A stretch of 64,000 nt of DNA. Origin: Arthrobacter sp. Soil763 (GTDB lineage: Bacteria > Actinomycetota > Actinomycetes > Actinomycetales > Micrococcaceae). The stretch spans positions 620,132 to 684,131 of the forward strand of contig NZ_LMSH01000002.1 of NCBI RefSeq assembly GCF_001428365.1, read 5' to 3'. The position numbers and the translations under genes were made by a program. Positions 28,916 to 38,693 of the stretch are shown here, in pieces; the stretch's first letter is position 1; each line of letters starts with the position of its first letter. The notes beneath the pieces were generated by a model. The model searched no databases. It was not told the origin of the DNA and saw only the letters and a program-made list of their open reading frames with translations.

Positions 28916-29524
28916 TCAGTCGCCGGAGACAATCGTGGTGCGGACCGTAGCCAGGCTCGGCGAGGGCGGGACGCTGCTGAAGCCGAAGCTGACCGCAGGC
29001 GTGATGGGCACCAGGCCGCCCTGGTCGGTGCCGTTCCAGGTGACCCGGGCGGAGGTGATCCGGTGGAGGTCGGTGACGCCGTAGGATTCCTGCCGGCCGT
29101 TCCCGGCGGTGCCATGGGTGCGGGCGCCGGGGCTGAGGCGGGCTGCCAAGGGGTTGACGGCCCGCAGCCAGGCCGGATGGACCGCCAGGCGGTGGGGGAC
29201 CGCCCGGAGGCCGAGCCCCAGCACGGTCCGGGAGCCGATGGTTGCCGCGATCTCCAGCGGCCCGGCCGCGACGGCCAGCCTGCCGCCGTCCACGCCGGCG
29301 GCGACGTCCACGATCCGTACCTCGTCGAAGCTGTACGTGGCGGCGACGAACTCGCCCACTTCAGCGGAGGGGGCCAGGAGCAACCTGTGCCCGGTGTCCG
29401 TCTGGATCATGACGTCCGCGAAGGCCCCGAAGGGGGAGGCGCGCCAGATTCCGACGACGGCGCGCAGCCCCGAGGCGGCCCCGAGTCCGGCGATCTGCCC
29501 GTCGAAGATCCAGCGCTCAGCCAT
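28916..29524 (-). CDS. Hypothetical protein, unknown function
   Basis: This is a 202-residue protein with no family I recognise. The N-terminal 90 residues show an alternating beta pattern (RWIFDGQIAGLG, ALRAVVGIW-like RAVVGIWRASPFG, ADVMIQTDTGHRLLLAPS) that could be a beta-barrel or sandwich. Mid-protein LGLRAVPHRLAVHPAWLRAVNPLAARL is amphipathic. No signal peptide or membrane helix is present. ATG 29524 is supported by TACAGT plus 6 nt upstream (leaderless pattern); an in-frame extension further upstream would read through the repeat at 29550 and is rejected. It converges on the ABC exporter gene. Confidence 0.65.
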   Translation of the reverse strand: MAERWIFDGQIAGLGAASGLRAVVGIWRASPFGAFADVMIQTDTGHRLLLAPSAEVGEFVAATYSFDEVRIVDVAAGVDGGRLAVAAGPLEIAATIGSRTVLGLGLRAVPHRLAVHPAWLRAVNPLAARLSPGARTHGTAGNGRQESYGVTDLHRITSARVTWNGTDQGGLVPITPAVSFGFSSVPPSPSLATVRTTIVSGD

Positions 29525-29549
29525 GCAGCCACTGTAGCCAACGCCCCGC

Positions 29550-29661
29550 CGGACATGCCCGTCGGCTGGACCGGCGAGTGGGCATGGCACTGTTCTGCCC
29601 GGTCCCCGGCACAAAGAATGGGCATGTCCGTCGGAAAGCGACGGACATGCCCACTCGCCGG
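29550..29661. repeat. Palindromic repeat copy plus an extra arm
   Basis: A full copy at 29550-29630 has perfect outer arms CGGACATGCCC and GGGCATGTCCG, 81 bp end to end, and an inner GGGCA...TGCCC. A further arm CGGACATGCCCACTCGCCGG (29642-29661) follows; its last 16 bases are the exact complement of CCGGCGAGTGGGCATG inside the copy (29571-29586), so two alternative foldings are possible. The element lies between the hypothetical gene start and the subtilase stop. Confidence 0.87.
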
Positions 29662-29693
29662 CCGCAGCCGGGGCCGCGGCCAGCCGGTGACGG

Positions 29694-31595
29694 CTAGGAG
29701 GTCGTGACCGAGGTGTCGTCCACGAAGAAGTAGGTCTGCAGCGAGGAGTCCTCGACACCGAGGAACCGCAGCGTCACGGTCTTGCCCTTGAACGCGGACA
29801 GATCGAGGGTCTTGAGCACGTAACCGGTCGACTTGTTCAGGTTCGAGTAGGTCGCCAGCGTGGTGGTGACGCCGCCGCTGACGGCCTGGACCTTCAAGGT
29901 GTCATACGCCGTCGAGGTGGTGGTCTCGTCGGTCAGCGTCTTGAGGTAGAAGGACAGCGTGGATCCGGCCGCGGCGGAGGGGATGCTGAACGTCTGGTCC
30001 AGCCGGTACGACGTCGACTGTCCCCACCCGTTCAGCCCCGCAAAGCCGCTGCCCGTGCGGGCGTTGGTGCCGGTTTCGAAGGTGTCGGTGTGATCGGAGG
30101 TCCAGGACGCGGAGCCGCTTTCGAAGCCCGGGTTCAGCAGCAGGTTGCCCGACGGCGGCGGGGTGGTGCCGCCCAGCAGGCCCATGGTGGCCGTCGCGTC
30201 GGACAGGCCGGCTCCACAGCCCTTGGTGCAGCCCCCGGGCATGGCCCGGGTGCCCTGCTTGAGGGTGGATTCGACCTGGGAAGGGGACAGACCGGGGGAC
30301 TTGGCCTTCATCAGGGCGACGAGGCCGGCCACATGCGGGGTCGCCATGGAGGTGCCCTGGTAGTTGGCGTAGCCCGCGCCGGCCGGCGTGGTGGTGCCGG
30401 TGTTGAGCGTGGAGAGGATGCCGCCGCCGCTGACACTCGTGTCGCCGCCGGGAGCGGTCAGGTCCACGGTCGCGCCGTAGTTGGAGTAGTAGGAGAGCGT
30501 GCCGCTGGGGTTGCTGGCGGCGACGGTGACCACCGAGCTGCAGTTGGCCGGGCGGAAGCCCGAGGCGTCCTGGTTGCTGTTGCCGGCGGCGACCACCACG
30601 GTGGTGCCGCGCGAAACGGCGGAGTCGATGGCGGCCTGGTAGGTGGTGCCGCAGGCGCCGGACCCGCCCAGGCTCATGTTGATGACCTTGGCGGGATTGG
30701 CGTTCGCGGGGATCCCGGAGACGGCGCCGCCGGAGGCCCAGATGATCGCATCGGCGATATCGGAGAGCGACCCGCCGCACTTCGCCAGCACCCGGACCGG
30801 CAGCACCTTGGCGTTGGGGGCCACGCCGGCCACGCCGGTGGAGTTGCCGGTCACGGCGGCGACGGTGCCGGAGACGTGGGTGCCGTGCCAGGAGGAGTTG
30901 CCGGCGGAGGTCTGCCCGCATTCGCCGGCGGCGTACCAGTCGCCCTGGTCCTGGGCGTTGGCGTCACGGCCGTTGCCATCCCGCGCGGCCGTGGCGTCGG
31001 AGACGAAGTCGTAGCCCGGCAGGATGTTGGCGTCCAGGTCGGGGTGAGCCGTGATGCCGGTGTCGATCACCGCGACGGTGGACCCGGAGCCGGTCGAGAC
31101 GTCCCAGGCGCCGGGGATCCGCATGCCGTTGGCGGCGGTGAAGTCCCACTGCTCGCCGTAACGGGTGTCGTTCGGGCTGAGGACGGCGGTCATCCGCGCG
31201 TCCGGTTCGACGGCGTCGACCGCACCGGAGGCGACGATGCCCGCCATGAAGTCCCGGGCCGCCTGGTCGGAAAGGGCCTTGTCCGAGGCAATCAGGGTTC
31301 CCCCGGTAGCGAGGGCGCGCAGCTCGCGAACACTTACCCCCTGCTGCTTTGCGGCCTTGCCCCAGGCGTTCGCGCGCCCGCCGGGGGTGGCGTTCCCCGG
31401 GGTCTTCTTGAAGCTGACGATGAACTGCGTGTACGCCTCGCCAGCGTTGACGTCCGGAGCCGGTGCGGTCTCCGAAACGACCTGCCCCGTGGCGGGCGCC
31501 GCGAGTACCGGGGATACGGCGAGGGTCATGGTGCCGACGACGGCCGCCAGCGAGAGGGCCAGGACGCGCGAGGTCCTGAGTGATGCACTTCCCAT
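29694..31595 (-). CDS. Secreted subtilisin-family (S8) serine protease
   Basis: This 633-residue secreted endopeptidase has a signal peptide at 1-33 (ending VLAAPA) and an I9-type propeptide (about 55-137, [11 protein letters not shown] to AVEPDARM), which folds and then inhibits the enzyme until cleaved. The S8 domain follows with the triad Asp178 (AVIDTGI), His237 (WHGTHVSGT) and Ser416 ([11 protein letters not shown]), and oxyanion Asn338 in AAGNSN. After residue 475 a Thr/Pro linker leads to a beta-sandwich domain of about 150 residues ([14 protein letters not shown] to VDDTSV), likely a substrate- or wall-binding module. All catalytic residues are present. An AT-rich promoter region lies upstream. 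Its role is likely extracellular protein digestion. Confidence 0.95.
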   Translation of the reverse strand: MGSASLRTSRVLALSLAAVVGTMTLAVSPVLAAPATGQVVSETAPAPDVNAGEAYTQFIVSFKKTPGNATPGGRANAWGKAAKQQGVSVRELRALATGGTLIASDKALSDQAARDFMAGIVASGAVDAVEPDARMTAVLSPNDTRYGEQWDFTAANGMRIPGAWDVSTGSGSTVAVIDTGITAHPDLDANILPGYDFVSDATAARDGNGRDANAQDQGDWYAAGECGQTSAGNSSWHGTHVSGTVAAVTGNSTGVAGVAPNAKVLPVRVLAKCGGSLSDIADAIIWASGGAVSGIPANANPAKVINMSLGGSGACGTTYQAAIDSAVSRGTTVVVAAGNSNQDASGFRPANCSSVVTVAASNPSGTLSYYSNYGATVDLTAPGGDTSVSGGGILSTLNTGTTTPAGAGYANYQGTSMATPHVAGLVALMKAKSPGLSPSQVESTLKQGTRAMPGGCTKGCGAGLSDATATMGLLGGTTPPPSGNLLLNPGFESGSASWTSDHTDTFETGTNARTGSGFAGLNGWGQSTSYRLDQTFSIPSAAAGSTLSFYLKTLTDETTTSTAYDTLKVQAVSGGVTTTLATYSNLNKSTGYVLKTLDLSAFKGKTVTLRFLGVEDSSLQTYFFVDDTSVTTS

Positions 31596-31675
31596 GGGTT
31601 CTGCTTTCTGTAACCGGGCGCTGCGGAGGGCCCGGAACGGTGTGGAGACCGGCGGGGTTCCCGGCCGGCCGAAAG

Positions 31676-31740
31676 CAAACGTAAGCGCATTTTCAATATT
31701 TGTAAACTATTGACAAAATCGGTCAAGTGACGTTTCACTC
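31676..31740. promoter_or_regulatory. AT-rich control region between protease and guaB3
   Basis: This 65-bp stretch is markedly AT-rich for this genome and includes AAGCGCATTTTC, TATTTGTAAACTATTGACA and GGTCAAGTGACG. It lies upstream of the protease start and probably holds its promoter and an operator, but I cannot assign boxes with confidence. Confidence 0.35.
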
Positions 31741-31796
31741 TCGTTTGTTCCGGCCCCAATGCCGGGCCGGAGTCGCGGTCAAGTAAAGTTGGGGGC

Positions 31797-32933
31797 GTGA
31801 CTTACGAGATTGAGATTGGCCGTGGCAAACGTGGGCGTCGTGCCTACTCCCTGGACGACATTGCGATCGTCCCCAACCGGCGTACGCGCGATCCCAAGGA
31901 CGTCTCCGTCTCCTGGCAGATCGACGCCTACAAGTTCGACATGCCGGTGATCGCCGCCCCGATGGACTCGGCCATGTCGCCGGAGACCGTCATCGCGCTG
32001 GGCCGGCTGGGCGGGCTCGGCGTCCTCGACCTCGAAGGCCTGTGGACCCGCTACGAGGACCCGCAGCCGGTCCTCGACGAGATCGCGGCGCTGGAGGATG
32101 AAACCACCAGCCCCGCCGTCACCCGGCGCATGCAGGAGCTCTACCAGGCGCCGATCCAGCCGGAACTGATCACCTCCCGGCTGGCCGAGATCCGCGCCGC
32201 CGGCGTCACCGTGGCCGGATCCCTGACCCCGCAGCGCACCCAGGAGCACTACAAGACCGTGCTGGCCGCCGGCGTCGACATCTTTGTCATCCGCGGCACC
32301 ACCGTCTCCGCCGAGCACGTCTCCAAGGACCACGAACCGCTGAACCTCAAGCAGTTCATCTACGAACTCGACGTCCCCGTGATCGTCGGCGGGGCAGCCG
32401 GCTACACCCCGGCCCTGCACCTGATGCGCACCGGCGCGGCCGGCGTGCTGGTCGGCTTCGGCGGCGGCGCCACCACCACCACCCGCCGGGCGCTTGGCAT
32501 CCACTCGCCGATGGCCTCCGCCATTTCCGACGTCGCGGCCGCCCGCCGTGACTACATGGACGAATCCGGCGGCCGGTACGTGCACGTGATCGCCGACGGC
32601 GGCATGGGCAGCTCCGGCGACATCGTCAAGGCCATCGCCATGGGCGCGGACGCCGTCATGCTGGGCAGCGCCCTGGCCCGCGCCGAGGAAGCGCCCGGCA
32701 AGGGCTGGCACTGGGGCCAGGAGGCACACCACCTGGAACTGCCCCGCGGCGACCGCGTCAACGTCGGCACCGTCGGCCCGCTCGAGGAGGTCCTCTTCGG
32801 ACCCGGCCACCACACCAACGGCACCGCCAACCTGGTCGGCGCGCTGCGCCGTTCAATGGCGACCACCGGCTATTCGGACCTGAAGGAATTCCAGCGCGTC
32901 GACGTCGTCGTCTCGCCCTACGCCGGGAACTGA
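31797..32933 (+). CDS. guaB3: GuaB3 family IMP dehydrogenase-related protein
   Basis: This 378-residue IMPDH/GMP-reductase-fold protein lacks CBS domains. Signature blocks are GRGKRGRRAYSLDDIAIVPN near the start, VIAAPMDSAMSPE, GGLGVLDLEG, and VIADGGMGSSGDIVKAIAMG. The loop that carries the catalytic Cys in IMPDH (GSICTT in guaB here) reads GFGGGATTTTRR at 220-231, so there is no Cys. This matches the actinobacterial GuaB3 branch, whose reaction is not settled. GTG 31797 follows TAAAGT by 7 nt, a leaderless pattern. It lies between guaB and guaA, consistent with a guanine-nucleotide role. Confidence 0.9.
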   Translation: MTYEIEIGRGKRGRRAYSLDDIAIVPNRRTRDPKDVSVSWQIDAYKFDMPVIAAPMDSAMSPETVIALGRLGGLGVLDLEGLWTRYEDPQPVLDEIAALEDETTSPAVTRRMQELYQAPIQPELITSRLAEIRAAGVTVAGSLTPQRTQEHYKTVLAAGVDIFVIRGTTVSAEHVSKDHEPLNLKQFIYELDVPVIVGGAAGYTPALHLMRTGAAGVLVGFGGGATTTTRRALGIHSPMASAISDVAAARRDYMDESGGRYVHVIADGGMGSSGDIVKAIAMGADAVMLGSALARAEEAPGKGWHWGQEAHHLELPRGDRVNVGTVGPLEEVLFGPGHHTNGTANLVGALRRSMATTGYSDLKEFQRVDVVVSPYAGN

Positions 32934-32938
32934 CGCTT

Positions 32939-32962
32939 CAGGGCCCCCGCGCCGGGGCCCTG
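32939..32962 (+). terminator. Hairpin terminator after guaB3
   Basis: The 9-bp perfect arms CAGGGCCCC and GGGGCCCTG (32939-32947, 32954-32962) enclose a 6-nt loop, 5 bp after the stop codon. Confidence 0.7.
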
Positions 32963-33026
32963 CCCAACCGGAGAACTTGGAAGTAGTGTGGTGCACTACG
33001 AGGTTTGATCCGGATGGAGGCGTGAG

Positions 33027-34778
33027 ATGAACAGTTTTCCCGGTGGGGCTCCCTTGGCCGGCGGCGCGCTCGGTCCCGCGGAGCGCGAGGCGTCGCTGGC
33101 GGTCCTGAAAGCCAGCACCGAGCCCGGCAAGGAACTCGACATCCTGATCGTCGGCGGCGGCATCGTCGGCGCGGGCGCGGCCCTGGACGCCGTCACCCGC
33201 GGCCTGAGGGTCGGTATAGTCGAGGCCAACGACTGGGCGGCCGGCACGTCGTCGCGGTCCTCGAAGCTGATCCACGGCGGTCTGCGCTACCTGGAGATGC
33301 TGGACTTCGCCCTCGTCAAGGAAGCGCTGCACGAGCGCGGCCTGATCCTCTCCGTCCTCGCCCCGCACCTGGCCCGGCCCGTGCCGTTCCTCTACCCGCT
33401 GACCAAGCGGTTCGTGGAACGGCCCTACGTCGGTTCCGGCATCATCCTCTACGACGCCATGTCCATCACCGGCGGCCATAGCCGCGGCGTCCCGTTCCAC
33501 AAGCACCTGAGCCGGCGCGGCACCCTGCGCGCGGCGCCCAGCCTCAAGGACGACGCCTTCGTCGGATCCATCCGCTACTACGACGGACAGGTCGACGACG
33601 CCAAGTACGTCGCCAACCTCGTGCGGACCGCCGCCTACTACGGCGCCCACGCGGTGAACCAGATGGCCGTCGTGGACTTCCTGCGAGAGGGCGAGCGGGT
33701 GGTCGGGGCCAAGGTCGTCAACCATGAGGACGGCTCCAGCTTCAACATCCGCGCCAAGCAGGTCATCAACGCCACCGGCGTCTGGACCGACGAAACCCAG
33801 GCCATGGTCACCGACCGCGGCCAGCTCAAGGTGCGCGCCTCCAAGGGCATCCACCTGGTGGTGCCCCGGGACCGGTTCCAGTCCACCGTCGGGCTGATCC
33901 TGCGGACCGAAAAATCCGTGCTCTTCGTCATCCCCTGGGGCCGGCACTGGATCATCGGCACCACCGACACCGACTGGCACCTGGACAAGGCGCACCCGGC
34001 GGCCTCCAGCAAGGACATCGACTACATCCTCGAACACGTCAACAAGGTCCTCAAGCGTCCGCTGACGCGCGAGGACGTCGAAGGCGTCTACGCCGGCCTG
34101 CGCCCGCTGCTGGCGGGCGAGAACGACTCGACGGCCAAGCTCTCCCGCGAACACGTCGTTGCCCATCCCGTGCCGGGACTCGTTGTCGTGGCCGGCGGCA
34201 AGTGGACCACCTACCGGGTGATGGCCAAGGACGCAGTGGATGAGGCGACCCGGAGCATGGACGAGCGGGTCCCGCCGTCGTGCACGGAGTCCATCCCGCT
34301 GCTGGGCGCCAGCGGCTTCAAGGCCGCGTGGAACAAGCGCAACCGGATGGCAGAGGAGACCGGCGTGCACGTGGCGCGGATCGAGCACCTGCTCAACCGC
34401 TACGGGTCGATGGCGCCGGAAGTCCTGGCCCTGATCACGGAGAACCCGGAGCTGGCCGAACCGCTGCCCGGCGCGGACGACTACCTGGCCGCCGAGGCCG
34501 TCTACGCGGCCAAGTATGAGGGGGCCCGCCACGTCCAGGACGTGCTGACCCGCCGGACCCGGATCTCGATCGAGGCGTGGGACCGCGGTGTGTCCGCCGC
34601 GCCGGTCGTGGCTAAACTGATCGGTGACGTTCTCGGCTGGAGCGATGCGCAGCGCGAGAGCGAAATCAAGCACTACCTGGCCCGGGTCGACGCCGAACGG
34701 CTGAGCCAGGAGCAGCCGGACGACGAGTCCGCGGACGCCGCACGCCTGGGCGCCGAAGACATCGTTCCGCTGCGCTGA
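33027..34778 (+). CDS. glpD: Glycerol-3-phosphate dehydrogenase (FAD)
   Basis: This 583-residue flavoprotein oxidises sn-glycerol 3-phosphate to dihydroxyacetone phosphate and passes electrons to the quinone pool at the membrane. The FAD-binding motif DILIVGGGIVGAGAALDA (about 34-51) is followed by the GlpD block SSRSSKLIHGGLRYLE, NATGVWTD, WIIGTTDTDW, and the C-terminal GlpD-specific domain (about 420-550). ATG 33027 has a good GGAGG ribosome-binding site at 33016-33020. A possible -10 TAGTGT lies at 32984-32989. No glycerol kinase or facilitator gene is adjacent; an EIIA gene follows by 62 bp and may be co-transcribed. Confidence 0.95.
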   Translation: MNSFPGGAPLAGGALGPAEREASLAVLKASTEPGKELDILIVGGGIVGAGAALDAVTRGLRVGIVEANDWAAGTSSRSSKLIHGGLRYLEMLDFALVKEALHERGLILSVLAPHLARPVPFLYPLTKRFVERPYVGSGIILYDAMSITGGHSRGVPFHKHLSRRGTLRAAPSLKDDAFVGSIRYYDGQVDDAKYVANLVRTAAYYGAHAVNQMAVVDFLREGERVVGAKVVNHEDGSSFNIRAKQVINATGVWTDETQAMVTDRGQLKVRASKGIHLVVPRDRFQSTVGLILRTEKSVLFVIPWGRHWIIGTTDTDWHLDKAHPAASSKDIDYILEHVNKVLKRPLTREDVEGVYAGLRPLLAGENDSTAKLSREHVVAHPVPGLVVVAGGKWTTYRVMAKDAVDEATRSMDERVPPSCTESIPLLGASGFKAAWNKRNRMAEETGVHVARIEHLLNRYGSMAPEVLALITENPELAEPLPGADDYLAAEAVYAAKYEGARHVQDVLTRRTRISIEAWDRGVSAAPVVAKLIGDVLGWSDAQRESEIKHYLARVDAERLSQEQPDDESADAARLGAEDIVPLR

Positions 34779-34840
34779 CCGGAGGACCGCAGGAAGCGGC
34801 CCGGCCGGCGTGCGCCGACGCCTCATCGAAGGGACACCTC

Positions 34841-35329
34841 TTGGCGGAACCACTGGACAGGTACGATGCCGACCTCACCACGCCGCAGATGGTGATCCTG
34901 GAACTGGAGGCCGAGGACAAGTTCGACGCCGCCGCCCAGCTCGCGCAGCGGATGTACGACGCCGGCCGGATCTCCGACCTCGAGGGGTTCCTGGGCCATG
35001 TCAACGCCCGGGAACACCAGCTGGCCACCGGCCTGCCCGGCGGCATCGGCCTGCCCCACGCGCGCAGCGAATTCGTCGCGCGCACCTCGATCGCCGTGGG
35101 CATCACGAAGTACGGCAAGGCCCTGGACTTCGGCGCGGCCGACGGACCCGCAACCGTGGTGCTGCTCATCGGAACGCCGGCCGGCTCCTTCTCCGAGCAC
35201 CTTGAGGTCCTCGCCACGCTGGCCCGGTCGCTGTCCAAGGAATCCTTCCGGGAATCGCTGCGCCGCGCCTACGACCCCGAGGTGATCTCGGAACTGATCA
35301 ACTCCAGCCTGGTCTTCTTCGACCACTAG
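34841..35329 (+). CDS. PTS fructose/mannitol-type EIIA protein, orphan
   Basis: This 162-residue single-domain EIIA of the fructose/mannitol/nitrogen-PTS class has a phospho-acceptor His73 in GIGLPHARS and the family blocks SIAVGITKYGKALDFG and VLLIGTPAGSFSEHLEVLA. These proteins take phosphate from HPr and give it to an EIIB or act as regulators. No EIIB or EIIC gene is adjacent, so it is either a partner of an unlinked transporter or a regulatory EIIA. The start is TTG 34841, preceded by a weak AAGGGA site. Position right after glpD suggests a link to carbon control, but this is inferred. Confidence 0.87.
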   Translation: MAEPLDRYDADLTTPQMVILELEAEDKFDAAAQLAQRMYDAGRISDLEGFLGHVNAREHQLATGLPGGIGLPHARSEFVARTSIAVGITKYGKALDFGAADGPATVVLLIGTPAGSFSEHLEVLATLARSLSKESFRESLRRAYDPEVISELINSSLVFFDH

Positions 35330-35445
35330 GGAACGCCCCGCCGTGGCGGCGAGGCCCCCGAGGCGGCACCGGCGTCCCCTCCGGCCCCCGGGCCCCGGGG
35401 CTTCCCGTTTCGTAGTTCTACACGCGGACGAAGTACGGTTAAGGG

Positions 35446-36303
35446 GTGCTGAAAACCGCCCTCAAACCCCGCTGGATCGCAGGCCTCGTGTTTGCACTCG
35501 TGATCTCCGCGGTCTTTGTGCTGCTCAGCCAGTGGCAGTTCGGCCGGTCCACCCGGCCGGAGGCTCCGGTCTCCACCGGGACGGAGGACCCCCGCCCGCT
35601 GACCGAGGTGCTGGAACCGGGGCAGTTCTTCCCGGGAGCGGTCGCGGACCAGGTGGTCACCGCCACCGGCAGCTACGACCCGCGGAAGCAGGTGCTGGTG
35701 CCCGGCCGGATCAACGACGGCGCCAAGGGGTACTGGATCGTCTCCGCCTTCGCCGTCAAGGGCGCGCCCGCGCTCACCGGCGCCGGGGCGTCACCCCAGA
35801 CGTGGATCCCGGTGGCGCGGGGCTGGGTCGCCGACCCCGCGGACGCCACCGCACCGCCGTCGGGCACCATTGACCTCACCGGCCGGCTGATCCCCTCCGA
35901 AGCGCCGCTGCCCAACACCGACGCCGGCCCCGGGCGCGCCAGCGCCGTCTCCGTCGCCGAACTGATCAACCTGTGGGACGTCAGCAGCTACCCCGGCTTC
36001 GTGGCCGCCAGCGCCGAACGCGCCGGGGGCGCCGACGTGGCCGCCTCCGGTCCGGTCAAAGCCCTGGACATCGGCCCGCAGCCGCCGGCCCAGACGGTGA
36101 ACTGGCTCAACCTTTTCTACGCCGCCGAGTGGGTGGTCTTCGCCGGCTTCGCGCTCTTCATCTGGTGGCGCCTGGTCAAGGACGACTACCGCCGCGGCCT
36201 AGAAGAAGCGGAAGACGAAGAAGCAGCGCGCCGCGCCGCCGGCGCAGCCCCCGACGAGCATTCCCCCCAGCCCGACCCCACCAACCCGAGAGTGCAATCA
36301 TGA
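35446..36303 (+). CDS. SURF1 family protein (cytochrome oxidase assembly)
   Basis: This 285-residue membrane protein of the SURF1/Shy1 family helps insert heme a into the aa3-type cytochrome c oxidase. The layout is characteristic: an N-terminal membrane helix (about 11-27) ending SQWQFGRS, a large outside domain with VLVPGRI and WIPVARGWV, then a second helix (about 213-233) with NWLNLFYAAEW. GTG 35446 follows TACGGT by 6 nt (leaderless pattern). The stop overlaps the next gene's ATG (ATGA), so the two are translationally coupled. The last 40 residues are acidic and Pro-rich. Confidence 0.9.
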   Translation: MLKTALKPRWIAGLVFALVISAVFVLLSQWQFGRSTRPEAPVSTGTEDPRPLTEVLEPGQFFPGAVADQVVTATGSYDPRKQVLVPGRINDGAKGYWIVSAFAVKGAPALTGAGASPQTWIPVARGWVADPADATAPPSGTIDLTGRLIPSEAPLPNTDAGPGRASAVSVAELINLWDVSSYPGFVAASAERAGGADVAASGPVKALDIGPQPPAQTVNWLNLFYAAEWVVFAGFALFIWWRLVKDDYRRGLEEAEDEEAARRAAGAAPDEHSPQPDPTNPRVQS

Positions 36304-36812
36304 TCGAGCCCCAGCCGGCCATCCAGCCGCAGCAGCCCGCCGGACCCGGAAGCGCCCCCGGCAAGAAGCGCCGCTTCGGCGGAACCGAGGCGCAGATCCG
36401 CTCCGCGCTGAAGTTCTACAAGGTGCTCGCCTACCTCACCGGCTCCATGCTGCTGCTGCTCTGCGCGGAACTGATCGCCCGCTACGTCTTCGGCCAGTAC
36501 CTGTTCGCCGGGGGCACCGACGCCGTCACCGGCCAGCCCTTCGGTTTCGGGTTCGCCGATGCCGAGCCTCCGGGGGTTATCGGCGGGGTGAACCTTTCGG
36601 TCGCTGTGCTGATCGTCCACGGCTGGATGTACGTGGTGTACCTGATGTCCAACTTCCGGCTCTGGTCGCTGATGCGCTGGCCGTTCGCCAAGCTCATCAT
36701 CCTCGCTCTCGGCGGCGTCGTTCCGTTCCTCTCGTTCTTCGTGGAGAAGAAATTCCACGCCGAGGTCGAGGCCGAACTCGCCGCCAACCCGCAGGCGCCG
36801 CAACGCTACTGA
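36300..36812 (+). CDS. DUF3817 family membrane protein
   Basis: This 170-residue membrane protein of the DUF3817 family is common in actinobacteria, often beside SURF1 or guaA. After a Pro/Gln-rich cytoplasmic lead of 25 residues come predicted helices at about 40-60, 96-115 and 133-148. Conserved-looking segments are LKFYKVLAYLTGSMLLLL, VLIVHGWMYVVYLM and PFLSFFVEKKFH. The function is not established. ATG 36300 overlaps the SURF1 stop by 4 bp. It is 93 bp before guaA. Confidence 0.87.
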   Translation: MIEPQPAIQPQQPAGPGSAPGKKRRFGGTEAQIRSALKFYKVLAYLTGSMLLLLCAELIARYVFGQYLFAGGTDAVTGQPFGFGFADAEPPGVIGGVNLSVAVLIVHGWMYVVYLMSNFRLWSLMRWPFAKLIILALGGVVPFLSFFVEKKFHAEVEAELAANPQAPQRY

Positions 36813-36905
36813 GCCGCCCGGTTCGGCAGCGCCGCCGGCTGTGAGTTCGCTAACGCGGGCCTTCTCAATGTGCGGGGGACCGGGGCCGCAAAGTAGGCTA
36901 GGACG

Positions 36906-38495
<1,590 letters not shown>

Positions 38496-38505
38496 CGTCC
38501 TAAAT

Positions 38506-38534
38506 GGCCGGCCTCTTCGTAGGCCGGCCGTTTT
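38506..38534 (+). terminator. Rho-independent terminator after guaA
   Basis: Arms GGCCGGCCT and AGGCCGGCC (38506-38514, 38521-38529) enclose CTTCGT and are followed by GTTTTC: stem, loop and T-run are all present. Confidence 0.92.
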
Positions 38535-38536
38535 CG

Positions 38537-38610
38537 TGCGCGCGACTCTGAGCGCCCGACTGTCTGCGCGCGACTCTGAGCGCCCGCCTCTCTGCGCCCG
38601 ACTCTGGGCC
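38537..38610. repeat. Tandem repeat, 28-bp period, 2.6 copies
   Basis: The copies at 38537-38564 and 38565-38592 share TGCGCGCGACTCTGAGCGCC and differ at two later positions. A partial third copy covers 38593-38610. It begins 2-3 bp after the guaA terminator and ends before the promoter of the large helicase-like gene. There are no spacers, so it is not CRISPR. Confidence 0.88.
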
Positions 38611-38693
38611 ATGCGGTAATTTGCGCCACGAATTTGGCCCGTGCCAGTGTTGCGGCCCGCCACCGGCCCCGGATTCGGGCTACCCTCGAAGGC

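Noticed and set aside
32853..34853. 666-residue open frame antisense to glpD
   Set aside because: Shadow frame of glpD with low-complexity composition.
38537..38610. Possible CRISPR array
   Set aside because: Units are directly abutting with no spacers and no cas genes are present.
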